Source: Lentzea californiensis
GTDB taxonomy: Bacteria; Actinomycetota; Actinomycetes; Mycobacteriales; Pseudonocardiaceae
Length of the DNA: 64,000 nt
NCBI RefSeq assembly: GCF_024648825.1
Contig: NZ_JANBBE010000017.1
Coordinates: forward strand, 86,011 to 150,010
Direction: 5' to 3'
Positions within the stretch are counted from its first letter, which is position 1. Every line of letters starts with the position of its first letter. This document shows positions 7,799-16,451 of the stretch, piece by piece. The position numbers were made by a program, and so were the translations under genes. Below the pieces are notes generated by a model. The model made no database searches and was not told where the DNA came from. It saw only the letters and a list, made by a program, of their open reading frames with translations.

Positions 7799-8622
7799 CA
7801 GAGCTTCCGGAACGGCACGGGCGCGAGGCGGTCACGCGTGAGCAGGAGCAGGTACTGCCGCAGCGTGCGGCCGAGCCGGAGCTTGCTGGCGCCGGGCTTG
7901 CGGTCGTAGCGCAGGTGCAGCGGGATCTCGCTGACGATCGGCCCGCAGTGCCGCAGCTTGAGCAGCAGCTCGACCATGCAGGCGAAACCGCGTTCCTCGA
8001 CCAGGCGCTCGCCCCAGTGGGCGGTGGCCCGGCGCAGCAGGCTCACCCGGTAGGCGCGGAAGCCGCTGGTGAAGTCGCGGACCCCGTCGAAGTGCAGGAT
8101 CTTGCCGAACACGACGCGGGCCCCGCGCGAGAGCAGCCTGCGCCACTGCGGCGCGGTCGAGTCGTCGCCGCCCGCGACGAACCGGGAGCAGATCACGACG
8201 TCCGCGCCGGCCTTGATCTCGGCCAGCATCGCGGGGAACACACCGGGGTCGTGCGTGTCGTCGGCGTCCATGACGATCAGCACGTGCTCGGGTGCGGCCT
8301 CCGCGAGCGCCGCCCTCAGTCCTGATTGGACGGCCTGGCCGAGCCCGAGGTTGACCGGGTGGGTCACCAGGCGGACGTCGAGGCCGCGCACGCCGGTCGC
8401 GCTGTCGCCGGTGCCGTCGGACGAGCCGTCGTCGACCACCCACACCGTGAGCCGGTCGGCGATGTCGGTGCGGGCCATGCGGGCCAGCAGGGACGGCAGC
8501 GCCACGGCCTCGTTGTAGGCGGGCAGGACGACGTGCACGTCGCCACACGTGCGGATCGGCTTCTGCACGACCGCGACCGGTTCACCGGCCGAATGCCGGA
8601 TGCCGTGTTCGTCGACTCTCAC
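7798..8622 (-). CDS. Family 2 glycosyltransferase (dolichyl-phosphate mannosyltransferase-like)
   Basis: 274 residues from a GTG start preceded by AGAGGGGG. The GT-A nucleotide-binding signature is VHVVLPAYNEAVALPSLL and VWVVDDGSSDGTG; the metal-binding DxD is IVMDADDTHDP, and GFRAYRVSLL follows. No C-terminal membrane segments are visible, so it resembles the soluble DPM1/polyprenyl-phosphate sugar synthases. It probably loads a sugar onto a polyprenyl phosphate or onto the glycan made by this locus. First gene of a three-gene minus-strand operon. Confidence 0.88.
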   Translation of the reverse strand: MRVDEHGIRHSAGEPVAVVQKPIRTCGDVHVVLPAYNEAVALPSLLARMARTDIADRLTVWVVDDGSSDGTGDSATGVRGLDVRLVTHPVNLGLGQAVQSGLRAALAEAAPEHVLIVMDADDTHDPGVFPAMLAEIKAGADVVICSRFVAGGDDSTAPQWRRLLSRGARVVFGKILHFDGVRDFTSGFRAYRVSLLRRATAHWGERLVEERGFACMVELLLKLRHCGPIVSEIPLHLRYDRKPGASKLRLGRTLRQYLLLLTRDRLAPVPFRKL

Positions 8623-8859
8623 TCAACGCCCCCTCTTCGGTGGCTCGTGGTTGGTGGCGTGAATTATTGACACGGCGTGCTAAAGCTTTGAGTGCGGCCC
8701 TGGGTGAGTTCAGGGCAGGAACAACGTCGAATCCTCACCAACTGCGTTCGCGCGGGACACTGAAGAGGGATATTGATACCCGAAGAGATGATTTCTCAGA
8801 GTTCATTCACTCTTTCGTGCGCGTTTGCGACCACAACTCCTTCGATCGGATGATCTTCC
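8623..8859. promoter_or_regulatory. Divergent intergenic region of the glycan locus, with ACTCTTTCG motif
   Basis: 237 bp between the GT2 (minus) and the initiating transferase (plus), AT-richer than the genes and without coding signals. It should contain both promoters. The 9-mer ACTCTTTCG at 8809-8817 lies 42 nt before the plus-strand start; the same 9-mer lies 40 nt before wecB (21304-21312). Confidence 0.45.
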
Positions 8860-10302
8860 ATGAGGCGATTCTCGGCGGTTGCCGTTCCAGCTGGACCACT
8901 TCACGCGCGCGAGGCTGATCCCGTACGCCCGCCGCAGCGCCCCCTCAAGCCGTCCTCGGTGGGCAGGGACCTGCTCAGCCGGGTGAACGCGGTCGCGGTG
9001 CTGCTCGTCCTCGCCGACACACTGACGCTCGCCGCGGTGTGCGTGCGGCACGGTCTCGGCTGGGGCTGGAGCAGCGCGGTCGTGGCCTCGGTGATCACGG
9101 TCAGGGGAGCCTGGCGGCTCTACCGGCGGCGGCTGTGGCTGTCGTGGCTGCAGGACCTGCCCCGGTCCGCGGCGAGCACCGCGCTGGCCTTCGCGCTGCT
9201 GTCCGGCATCGGCCTGATCAGCGGTTCCGACGCGGCCGGCCTCGCCGCCGCGCAGTGGGCGATGATCGTGTTCGCGCTGGCCATCGAGCCGGTGCGGTGG
9301 TGCGTGTTCGCGTTCGGACGGTGGTGCCGGCGCCGCTTCGACCGCTGCGACCGCACGATCATCGTCGGCGCGGGCGAGGTCGGCGTGAACCTCGCGAGGA
9401 CGATGCTGGAGCACCCCCAGTTCGGCCTGCGGCCCGTCGCGTTCGCCGACTCCGGCCCCGACCCGGACCGGCTGCCGCCGATGCTCGAGGTCGTCGACGG
9501 CGACCTGGCCGACGCGATCGTGCGGCTCAAGGCGGGCACCGTCGTGCTCGCTTTCTCGCACACCCGCGACTCGCCGCTGGTGGACGCGGCGATCACCGCG
9601 CACCGGCTGGGCTGCTCGACGCTCGTCGTGCCCCGCATGTACGAACTGCACCCGGACGGTCCCGGCATCGAACGGCTGCGCAGCTACCCGCTGATGCGCC
9701 TCGGCACCGCGCCGACCAGCAGGCCGACCTGGTGGATCAAGCGCGCGGCCGACCTGCTGCTGGCGGCGGTCGCCCTGGTCGTGCTGTCGCCTGTGATCGG
9801 CCTGTGCGCGCTCGCGGTGCTGGTCGAGAGCGGCCGGCCGCTGTTCTTCCGGCAGGTCCGCGTCGGCATGGACGACCGCACCTTCACCCTCTACAAGATC
9901 CGTAGCGTCCGGCAGTCCGGCGAGGACGACTCGCAGGTGAAGTGGTCGGTCGTCGGTGACTCCAGGGTCGGTCCGGTCGGCCGGTTCCTGCGCCGCACCT
10001 CGCTCGACGAACTGCCCCAGCTCTGGAACGTGCTGCGCGGCGACATGTGCGTCGTCGGGCCACGCCCGGAGCGTCCTGGTTTCGTTCGCGAGTTTTCTTC
10101 CATTCACGAGCTATATTGGGCGCGCCATCGCGTTCCGACCGGTTTGACTGGGCTGGCCCAGGTGCACGGTCTGCGAGGTGACACTTCCATCGCCGACAGG
10201 TCTCGATACGACAACTACTACATCGCGAATTGGTCGTTGTGGCTCGACCTGAGGATTCTACTGATGACAGCGGGTGAGTTGTGTTGTCGGAGAAATCGCT
10301 GA
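8860..10302 (+). CDS. Polyprenyl-phosphate glycosylphosphotransferase (glycan-initiating)
   Basis: 480 residues. N-terminal half: hydrophobic segments at roughly residues 42-60, 65-80, 95-115 and 128-145, then a CoA-binding/Rossmann-like domain with IIVGAGEVGVNLARTML. C-terminal half: the bacterial sugar transferase domain with its re-entrant helix KRAADLLLAAVALVVLS, the catalytic region VESGRPLFFRQVRVGMDD, and the signature RRTSLDELPQLWNVLRGDM followed by VVGPRPERPG. Such enzymes attach sugar-1-phosphate to undecaprenyl phosphate and so start capsule or exopolysaccharide synthesis. The gene overlaps the next by 22 bp. The exact sugar is unknown; wecB in the same locus suggests an N-acetylhexosamine is available. 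Confidence 0.93.
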   Translation: MRRFSAVAVPAGPLHAREADPVRPPQRPLKPSSVGRDLLSRVNAVAVLLVLADTLTLAAVCVRHGLGWGWSSAVVASVITVRGAWRLYRRRLWLSWLQDLPRSAASTALAFALLSGIGLISGSDAAGLAAAQWAMIVFALAIEPVRWCVFAFGRWCRRRFDRCDRTIIVGAGEVGVNLARTMLEHPQFGLRPVAFADSGPDPDRLPPMLEVVDGDLADAIVRLKAGTVVLAFSHTRDSPLVDAAITAHRLGCSTLVVPRMYELHPDGPGIERLRSYPLMRLGTAPTSRPTWWIKRAADLLLAAVALVVLSPVIGLCALAVLVESGRPLFFRQVRVGMDDRTFTLYKIRSVRQSGEDDSQVKWSVVGDSRVGPVGRFLRRTSLDELPQLWNVLRGDMCVVGPRPERPGFVREFSSIHELYWARHRVPTGLTGLAQVHGLRGDTSIADRSRYDNYYIANWSLWLDLRILLMTAGELCCRRNR

Positions 10303-11519
10303 TACGTCGATTCGCAGTTGTCGCCCTCGTACTTCTTTCGAGTGCATGTGCGGTCAGCGCCGCAGAATCGGACCCGATCATCACCGGGCCGATGCCCAAG
10401 GCGCTGGCGCCCTGCGCGTGGTGGTACGGCATCGGCGACTCGCCCACGCAGTGGGAGATCAGAGCCGCCGCCAAGCACTACGACGTGGTCGTGCTCAACG
10501 CGTGGGAGACGGCGGCCATGCGCAAGCTGCACGAGCTGAACCCCAAGGTCAAAGTGCTCGTGTACAAGGACTTCTCCAGCACGCGCAACTACTACGGCGC
10601 CGTCGAGGGCGACCGCGACGCCCGGTACCTGCCCACCGGGATCGGCTACCACGCCGCGGAGCGGAACCAGCCGGGGTGGTTCGCGATCAGCACGCTCGGG
10701 CAGCGCATCGAGTGGGACGGCTACCCGAAGCACTGGCAGATGACGGTCTGGGACCCGGCCTACCAGCAGGCGTGGGCGGACGCGGTCGTCGGCGAGGTGC
10801 TGCGCGAGGGCTGGGACGGCGTGCTGGCGGACAACGACTTCAGCTCGCTCAAGTACTACTCGCCCGCGGTGATCGCGGGCACCGCCGACGCCGCCGGGTC
10901 CGACCGGTTGCTGCGCGACGGCCTCGACGCCATGCTCGCACTCACCGGCGACGCCCTCGAGAAGTCCGGGAAGATGCTGGTCCCCAACGTGTCGGAGTCG
11001 CAGCTGACCCCCGGCCGCTGGTCGGCGCACTCCCGGTACGCGGGCGCGATGGAGGAGAACTTCGGCCTGCAGGGTGACGACGGCACCGGCGAGCTGATCA
11101 CGTTCCAGGGCAACCAGTTCAAGGAGCAGCGCGCCCAGGCCGCGCTCGGCGAGTCCTGGCTGCTGCTGATCACGCACACGAAGTCGGACAAGGAGGAACG
11201 CGTCGGGTACGCCTCCGCCGCGCTCCTCGCGAGCCCCCACACGTGCTGGACGAGGGCGCAGCCCGACTACAAGAACCCGTACTGGTCGCTGTACCAGGAC
11301 GCGCAGCTCGGCGAGGCGGTCGAGACGGCCACCCGCCTGCCGAGCGGCGTGTGGACCCGCCGCTACTCGGGCGGCTGGGTGGCCGTGAACCCGACGAAGA
11401 CGTCGGTGCTGCTGACGCCCCCGCCGGGCCTCGTCACGCTCAGGGGCGAACCGGTGCCGGACCGGCTCGACCTGCCGTCGGCCGACGCGGTGGTGCTGGT
11501 CAACGGCCCGAAGCGGTGA
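10281..11519 (+). CDS. Lipoprotein, putative glycoside hydrolase (GHL15-like)
   Basis: 412 residues from the GTG at 10281, inside the end of the upstream gene. A signal peptide with lipobox LLSSAC places it on the outer face of the membrane. The mature part looks like a TIM-barrel of the glycosyl-hydrolase-like family 15: WWYGIGDSPTQWEI, VVLNAWETAAMRKLHELNPKVKVL, then GWDGVLADNDF with likely catalytic Asp residues, and AGAMEENFGL. It probably trims or releases the polymer made by this locus. Its 3' end overlaps the convergent GT4 gene by 20 bp. Substrate unknown. Confidence 0.7.
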   Translation: MLSEKSLIRRFAVVALVLLSSACAVSAAESDPIITGPMPKALAPCAWWYGIGDSPTQWEIRAAAKHYDVVVLNAWETAAMRKLHELNPKVKVLVYKDFSSTRNYYGAVEGDRDARYLPTGIGYHAAERNQPGWFAISTLGQRIEWDGYPKHWQMTVWDPAYQQAWADAVVGEVLREGWDGVLADNDFSSLKYYSPAVIAGTADAAGSDRLLRDGLDAMLALTGDALEKSGKMLVPNVSESQLTPGRWSAHSRYAGAMEENFGLQGDDGTGELITFQGNQFKEQRAQAALGESWLLLITHTKSDKEERVGYASAALLASPHTCWTRAQPDYKNPYWSLYQDAQLGEAVETATRLPSGVWTRRYSGGWVAVNPTKTSVLLTPPPGLVTLRGEPVPDRLDLPSADAVVLVNGPKR

Positions 11520-12597
11520 GCTTGCGGTAGAGGTCGAGGTGCCTGCGGGCGCAGACCTCCGGCGTGAACCGCTCCCGTGCCCTCGTGGCGAGCCGGTGTC
11601 CGGTGCTCGCGGGGTCGGGGTCGGCGAACAGCGCGCTCAGCCGTGCGGCCAGCGCCGGGACGTCGCCGGGCTTCGGGCAGTCGTCGCCGGAGATGCCCAG
11701 CATGTCCGCGACACCGCCGGTGTCCGTGGCGACCACGGGCTTGCCCGCGGCCATGGCCTCCGCGACGACGAGCGGCTGCTGTTCCATCGTGGACGGCAGC
11801 ACCAGGGCGTCGTGCTCGAGCAGCAGTTCGGTGACGTCGGTGCGGAAGCCCAGGAACTCCACCCTGTCCGTGAGACCGCGGCGGGTGACCCGGCCCTCCG
11901 CCTGGAGCCTCTGCGGTCCGTCGCCGACGACGGTGAGCGTCGCGTCCTCCGGCATGCTGGTCTCCAGCGCGTCCAGCAGGTCCAGCAAACCTTTGCGCTC
12001 CACCAGGAGCCCGACGAACACCAGCTTGCGCACGGGGCCGGCGGGCGGGTCCGCGGCACCGACCTCGACGCAGTTGTCGATGTGCGTCATGCGGTGCGGG
12101 GGCACGTAGAGCCGTTCGCGCAGGAACCGGCCCATCTCCCTGGCCGGGACCACGGTGCGGTGCACGACGCGGGCGACGGCGGCGTCGGCGGCCAGCACCG
12201 CCCTGGTGTAGGCCGGGGGAGGGGTGGCGCCGCGGACGTTGCGGAACCACGGCTCGGCCACCTCGTCGGGCACGCCGTGGTAGGTGTGCACGATCTTGGT
12301 GCCGGTCGTCGCGAGTGGCGCGCTGACCAGTCCGGACCGGCGGTCCTGGGCGTGCACGACGTCCGGGTTCCACGCCTTGAGCGCGGCCCGCGCCTGCCGC
12401 GCGGCGGCCATGTCCCCCTTGCGCGTCACCAGGGTCTCTTCGAAGTACGGGTCGATGAGCTCCGCACCGCGCCGGGGCCGCGGGCCGAACACCCGCACCT
12501 CGGCGTCGCCGGACTTGGCCAGCGCGGCGGCCAGGCGCACCGTCACGTCCACCGGGCCACCGCTGTCCTGGGTGAGCAGGTAGGCGATCCGTGTCAT
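11500..12597 (-). CDS. Family 4 glycosyltransferase
   Basis: 365 residues, GT-B fold. The donor-binding half carries FVGLLVERKGLLDLLDAL, LTVVGDGPQ and the Ex7E motif region EQQPLVVAEAMAAGKPVVA followed by TDTGGVAD. The true start is the ATG at 12597, overlapping the upstream GT4 stop (ATGA); a much longer in-frame extension upstream is an antisense artefact. Last gene of the ten-gene coupled glycan operon. The sugar cannot be assigned. Confidence 0.92.
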   Translation of the reverse strand: MTRIAYLLTQDSGGPVDVTVRLAAALAKSGDAEVRVFGPRPRRGAELIDPYFEETLVTRKGDMAAARQARAALKAWNPDVVHAQDRRSGLVSAPLATTGTKIVHTYHGVPDEVAEPWFRNVRGATPPPAYTRAVLAADAAVARVVHRTVVPAREMGRFLRERLYVPPHRMTHIDNCVEVGAADPPAGPVRKLVFVGLLVERKGLLDLLDALETSMPEDATLTVVGDGPQRLQAEGRVTRRGLTDRVEFLGFRTDVTELLLEHDALVLPSTMEQQPLVVAEAMAAGKPVVATDTGGVADMLGISGDDCPKPGDVPALAARLSALFADPDPASTGHRLATRARERFTPEVCARRHLDLYRKLTASGR

Positions 12598-13661
12598 CGT
12601 CGTCCTTCCTCGGTGACCAGTCTCGCGGTGAGCGTCGCGATCCGGTCGGTCATGCGTTCGCGGTCGAACAGGGTTTCGGCCCGGAGCCGGCCGCGTTTTC
12701 CCTCCGCGGCCGCGAGTTCGGGGTCGGCGAGCCGGAGCGCAATCGCTTGCGCCAGCGCTTTCGTGTCGCCTGCGGGGACTACTTCGCCTGCGTCGCCGAG
12801 GCTTTGCTCGACGCCCTCGACGTCGAACGCGACCACGGAGCGTCCACAGGCCATGGCTTCCAACGGCACCAGCGCCATGCCTTCGGCGCGGGAGGGCAGG
12901 ACCACGACGTCGGCCTCGGTGTAGAAGCGGGCGACCGTGTCGCTGTGGCCGTGCCAGCGGGTGTTCGGGGATTCGATGGCACGCAGCTGTGCGGCCATCG
13001 GGCCGTCGCCGACGATCAGGAGTTCGGCGTCCGGGACCTTCGCGAGCACCTGGGGCCAGGCTTCGAGCAGCAGGTCCTGGCCCTTCTGGTGGGCCAGTCG
13101 TCCGACGCACACGGCCGTGGGGATGTCGTGGGGCTTGGGTTCCGGGCTCAGGCGCCGGGTGTCGACGCCGTTGCAGACGACCTCGGCTCGTGTGGTCACC
13201 CGTGCTGCTCGCCCGGCTTCGAGTTCGTCGTCGCTGACGCACAGGAGCAGGGTCGTCCAGCGGGAGGCTCGGGCCTCCCAGAACCGGCAGACCCGGCTGA
13301 GCAGCCCGGTGGCGACGCGGAACGACCACAGGTGGGGCTGGAAGAGCGTCGGGGTGCGGCCGCGCAGGACGAGCCTGGCCAGACCGGCCTTGGAGCTGTG
13401 CAGGTGGACGGCGTCGGGCTTGATGCTTCTGAGGGTCTTGCGGAGCGACCAGAGTTCCAGCGCGGTGCGGGATCCTGGGCTTCGGGTGGCCTGCCAGGGG
13501 TGCAGCGGGATCCCGGCCTTGGCGGCCTCGTCGGGCAGCCAGCCGGTGGACGGGCAGGCGATGCTGACGTCCCACCCCTGCCGCCGCTGGGCCCTGGCCA
13601 GGTCCAGAACCACGACGGCGACCCCGGCCTCGACCGGCTGCGTCACGTGGACGATCTTCAC
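12594..13661 (-). CDS. Family 4 glycosyltransferase
   Basis: 355 residues from the GTG at 13661. The N-terminus IVHVTQPVEAGVAVVVLDLA is the usual acceptor-half glycine-rich loop. The donor half has CVGRLAHQKGQDLLLEAW, LLIVGDGPM and PSRAEGMALVPLEAMACGRS, the Ex7E signature. It resembles WcaA/RfaG-like enzymes that extend lipid-linked glycans at the cytoplasmic membrane. Starts inside the flippase stop and ends inside the next GT4 start. Confidence 0.92.
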   Translation of the reverse strand: MKIVHVTQPVEAGVAVVVLDLARAQRRQGWDVSIACPSTGWLPDEAAKAGIPLHPWQATRSPGSRTALELWSLRKTLRSIKPDAVHLHSSKAGLARLVLRGRTPTLFQPHLWSFRVATGLLSRVCRFWEARASRWTTLLLCVSDDELEAGRAARVTTRAEVVCNGVDTRRLSPEPKPHDIPTAVCVGRLAHQKGQDLLLEAWPQVLAKVPDAELLIVGDGPMAAQLRAIESPNTRWHGHSDTVARFYTEADVVVLPSRAEGMALVPLEAMACGRSVVAFDVEGVEQSLGDAGEVVPAGDTKALAQAIALRLADPELAAAEGKRGRLRAETLFDRERMTDRIATLTARLVTEEGRR

Positions 13662-15058
13662 GCGCGCTCCTCCAGTCCGATGAGGACGGTGCGGTTCAGG
13701 GGCAGGGCGATCGCGCAGTAGGTGGCGAGCAGCAGCAGGCCGGTGGCGATCAGGCCGGCGACGGTGGTGCTGTCCGGCAGGACGGTGCTGATCGCGAGAC
13801 AGGCGGCCGCCGCCCCGGCGACGCTGCCGACGGCGCGCAGCGGGACGGGGAACGCGAGGCCGTTGCGGGTGAGGACCAGCCACGTCACCGGCACCAGCAG
13901 CCACACCACGACCAGTTGGGTCGTGGCGACCGCCGCCGGGCCTCGTCCGGTGGTGAAGAACAGCGCGGTCAGCAGGGCGGCGAGGTGGGTGGCTTCGAGG
14001 GCGAGGTACTGGCGGGCGTGCCCGGCCGCCCTGATCACCTGGTACCAGACGTGCAGCAGGCCCAGGCCGAGTCCGTAGCCGCACAGCAGGACCAGCAATC
14101 CGGCCGCGTCCGCCCACTGCGCGCCGAGGACCACGATCCCGTGCGCGGACAGCGCGACCACGACGTACAAGCCGCCGGTCACCACCAGGGTGGCCGTGGT
14201 GAACCGCCGCAGGGTGACGGGCAACTGGTCCGTCCGTCCATTCCGGACCAGCTCGGCGCAGATCGGGAACAGCACACCGCCCAGCACCACCGCGACCATG
14301 ACGTACGGCACCCAGGCGATGCGGAACGCGAGCGAGTACCCGCCCACCGCCTCCGGCCCGAGGACGTGCCCGATCGCGAGGTAGTCGACATTGATCAGCA
14401 GCACGGCGATCAACGCGCCGGGTCCCACGACCGCCAGCCACTTCGCGGCTTCCACCGCGGCCTCGTGGTCCCAGAGCGGGCGGATCCGCGCTCCGGCGAC
14501 GGCGGCGAGCACGGGTTGCGCGACCGCGGTGCAGAGCAGACCCAGGACCAGCGCCGTGGGCCCGGTCCCGTTCGCCGCCAGCGTGACGGTGACCGCCGCG
14601 CCGACGAGCATGCCGCCCGCGTCGGGCAGCATGCGGCGCCGGAAGTCGAGCTCGCGGTGCATCAACGCCATCTGCACCCCGCCCGCCGCGGTGAACGGCA
14701 GGGTCAGCGCCGCGAGCCGCAGCATCCCGGCGGCGTCCGGTGCCCCGAGCGCGCCGGCGATCGGGTGCGCGGCGGCGATGATCACGAGTGCCAGCACCGC
14801 TCCGGTCGCGACGCTCATCGTGAGCACGGTCCCCGCGGTCCTGAGGGGGTCCAGGGCGGTGCGGCTGACGATGTCGTAGACGCCCATGGCCTGGACGACC
14901 TGGCCGATGTTGACGATCGACACCACCAGTGCCACCGCACCGAGGTCGGCCTCGGTGAGGAACAGGGCGAGCGCAAGGGTCACCACGATCTGGCTGCTCT
15001 TGCTCACCAGGTTGACCGCGAAGAGCCACAGCGACCCCCGCACCGCCACGTCCGTCAT
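13658..15058 (-). CDS. Wzx-type lipid-linked oligosaccharide flippase
   Basis: 466 residues with about twelve to fourteen hydrophobic helices and few charged loops. The N-terminus VAVRGSLWLFAVNLVSKSSQ and the pattern of paired helices with small polar residues fit the polysaccharide transport members of the MOP superfamily. It would move the undecaprenyl-linked repeat unit to the outer membrane leaflet for polymerisation. Start ATG at 15058 overlaps the GT87 stop by 4 bp. Confidence 0.9.
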   Translation of the reverse strand: MTDVAVRGSLWLFAVNLVSKSSQIVVTLALALFLTEADLGAVALVVSIVNIGQVVQAMGVYDIVSRTALDPLRTAGTVLTMSVATGAVLALVIIAAAHPIAGALGAPDAAGMLRLAALTLPFTAAGGVQMALMHRELDFRRRMLPDAGGMLVGAAVTVTLAANGTGPTALVLGLLCTAVAQPVLAAVAGARIRPLWDHEAAVEAAKWLAVVGPGALIAVLLINVDYLAIGHVLGPEAVGGYSLAFRIAWVPYVMVAVVLGGVLFPICAELVRNGRTDQLPVTLRRFTTATLVVTGGLYVVVALSAHGIVVLGAQWADAAGLLVLLCGYGLGLGLLHVWYQVIRAAGHARQYLALEATHLAALLTALFFTTGRGPAAVATTQLVVVWLLVPVTWLVLTRNGLAFPVPLRAVGSVAGAAAACLAISTVLPDSTTVAGLIATGLLLLATYCAIALPLNRTVLIGLEERA

Positions 15059-16305
15059 GCGGCGCGCCGGACGTGCCGTGCCGCGAACACCGCGAGCACC
15101 AGCCAGGCCGCCACGACCGCGATCCCGTCCAGCGTGACGGCGGCCCGCGCTCCCAGCACGCCCTTGATGGCCGTGTCGACGAAGTACAGGTGCGCGAACG
15201 GAACCACGAGCAGCAGGGCGGCCACGCCGGCCCACCGCCAGTGGCCGTCCTTGCGCCGCCGCCAGCACACGACGGCCAGCGCCGTCATCGCCGGGACCGC
15301 GATCAGCACGTCGCCCGGCTGGTGCACGAGCGCGACCACGATGCCGAGGCAGGTCAGCAGATCCGCCGCCTCCGACCCGTTCGCGGTACGGTCGAGCCTG
15401 CGGGCGAGCAGTGCGGTGACCGCGAGAACCCCGCACAGCGCCAGCAACTCCGCCGCGGGCGGCAGCCACCCGGTCGTGCGGAAGAACACCGCCGGCAGGT
15501 CGACCCGTTGCGCAGTCATGGAGTCGACCGCGCCGTAACCGGTGCTGCCGGCCCACTCCAGGTTCCGCGAGATCACGTCGAGGAACTCGCCGACGCCGCC
15601 GCCCCTGACGACCAGCAGTGCGGCCACGGGCAGACTGGCCAGCGCGGCGAACGCCGTGCCCAGCAGCGCGACCCTCCGGTCACCTCGCACGAACAGCAGC
15701 AGCGCCAGCGGAAGCCCGAACTGCGGCTTGAGCCACGCCAGCGCCAGCGCCGCGGAGGCCCACGCGGGGCTCTTCGTGCGCAGCAGCAACGCCCCGGCCG
15801 CGCCGACCGCGATCAGCGGGTTGACCTGCCCGACGTACATCTGGGCCTTGCCGACCTGGCTCGTCACCAGCAGCGTGCTGATCACGACCGTCCCCGCCAC
15901 CATCGGCAGCTTCGCGCGTCCCGCCGCCATGACGGCGAGGCCCACCAGCAGCACCAGGCACGCCAGCGCGAACGCGACCGCGCCCACCCGGTACTCCGGC
16001 AGCGCGAACGGCAGGTGCAGCACCAGGTGGTAGGGCTGGTAGAGGTTGAAGTTCTGACGCACCGGCCAGTGCTCGAACATCACGGCCGGGTCGTACGGGT
16101 TGCCGCCGTTCATGAGCTCGCGGATCGGGAAGTAGAGCGCGTCCCGGAAGTCCTGCATGCGTTCTTCCGGCAGGTTCGCCTCAGTGGGGAGCGGCACCTC
16201 CCACGACGGCTTGAGGGCGCGGAACGCGCTGAGCGCGCCGGCCAGTGCGACGAGGGCGACGCCGATCGTCCTGGCGAGACCGGCCCGGCTGGTCGTGGTG
16301 ATCAT
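15055..16305 (-). CDS. Family 87 membrane glycosyltransferase (DUF2029)
   Basis: 416 residues, about ten membrane helices. The GT-C type periplasmic loop follows the first helix and contains YFPIRELMNGGNPYDPAV, with acidic residues typical of polyprenyl-phosphate-sugar-using transferases; AWLKPQFGLPLALLLF is the conserved family segment. Family members include mycobacterial alpha-mannosyltransferases that use polyprenyl-phosphomannose on the outer face of the membrane. The GT2 at 7798 could make its lipid-linked donor (inference). Confidence 0.88.
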   Translation of the reverse strand: MITTTSRAGLARTIGVALVALAGALSAFRALKPSWEVPLPTEANLPEERMQDFRDALYFPIRELMNGGNPYDPAVMFEHWPVRQNFNLYQPYHLVLHLPFALPEYRVGAVAFALACLVLLVGLAVMAAGRAKLPMVAGTVVISTLLVTSQVGKAQMYVGQVNPLIAVGAAGALLLRTKSPAWASAALALAWLKPQFGLPLALLLFVRGDRRVALLGTAFAALASLPVAALLVVRGGGVGEFLDVISRNLEWAGSTGYGAVDSMTAQRVDLPAVFFRTTGWLPPAAELLALCGVLAVTALLARRLDRTANGSEAADLLTCLGIVVALVHQPGDVLIAVPAMTALAVVCWRRRKDGHWRWAGVAALLLVVPFAHLYFVDTAIKGVLGARAAVTLDGIAVVAAWLVLAVFAARHVRRAA

Positions 16306-16451
16306 TCCGGCATCACCGCCATCACCACGGAGGTCACTGCCGCCGCGACGACCGCGGCCAGTGCGGCGAGTGCGGTGAGGCCGGCGACGGTGAACACGAC
16401 CTGGAGGTCCACCTGGCGCAGGAGGGCGACCCAGCGGGAGGAGATCGTCAT
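16302..16451 (-). CDS. 49-residue single-pass membrane peptide inside the glycan operon
   Basis: The ATG at 16451 overlaps the stop of the Wzz-like gene (ATGA) and the stop overlaps the GT87 start (ATGA), so it is translated in step with both. The peptide has a short basic N-terminus (SSRWVALLRQVDLQ) and then one long hydrophobic helix ending in VVMAVMPE. No family is recognised. Its position suggests an accessory subunit of the chain-length/polymerase machinery. The two coupling overlaps are the main support for it being a real gene. Confidence 0.7.
   Translation of the reverse strand: MTISSRWVALLRQVDLQVVFTVAGLTALAALAAVVAAAVTSVVMAVMPE

Noticed and set aside
12598..13575. N-terminal extension of the first GT4 frame to 691 residues
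   Set aside because: It overlaps the neighbouring GT4 in another frame, has Arg/Pro-rich shadow composition, and the ATG at 12597 fits the GT4 N-terminus and the ATGA coupling.
13662..15029. 811-residue version of the second GT4
   Set aside because: The extra part is a frame-shifted reading of the flippase gene; the GTG at 13661 begins the standard GT4 fold.
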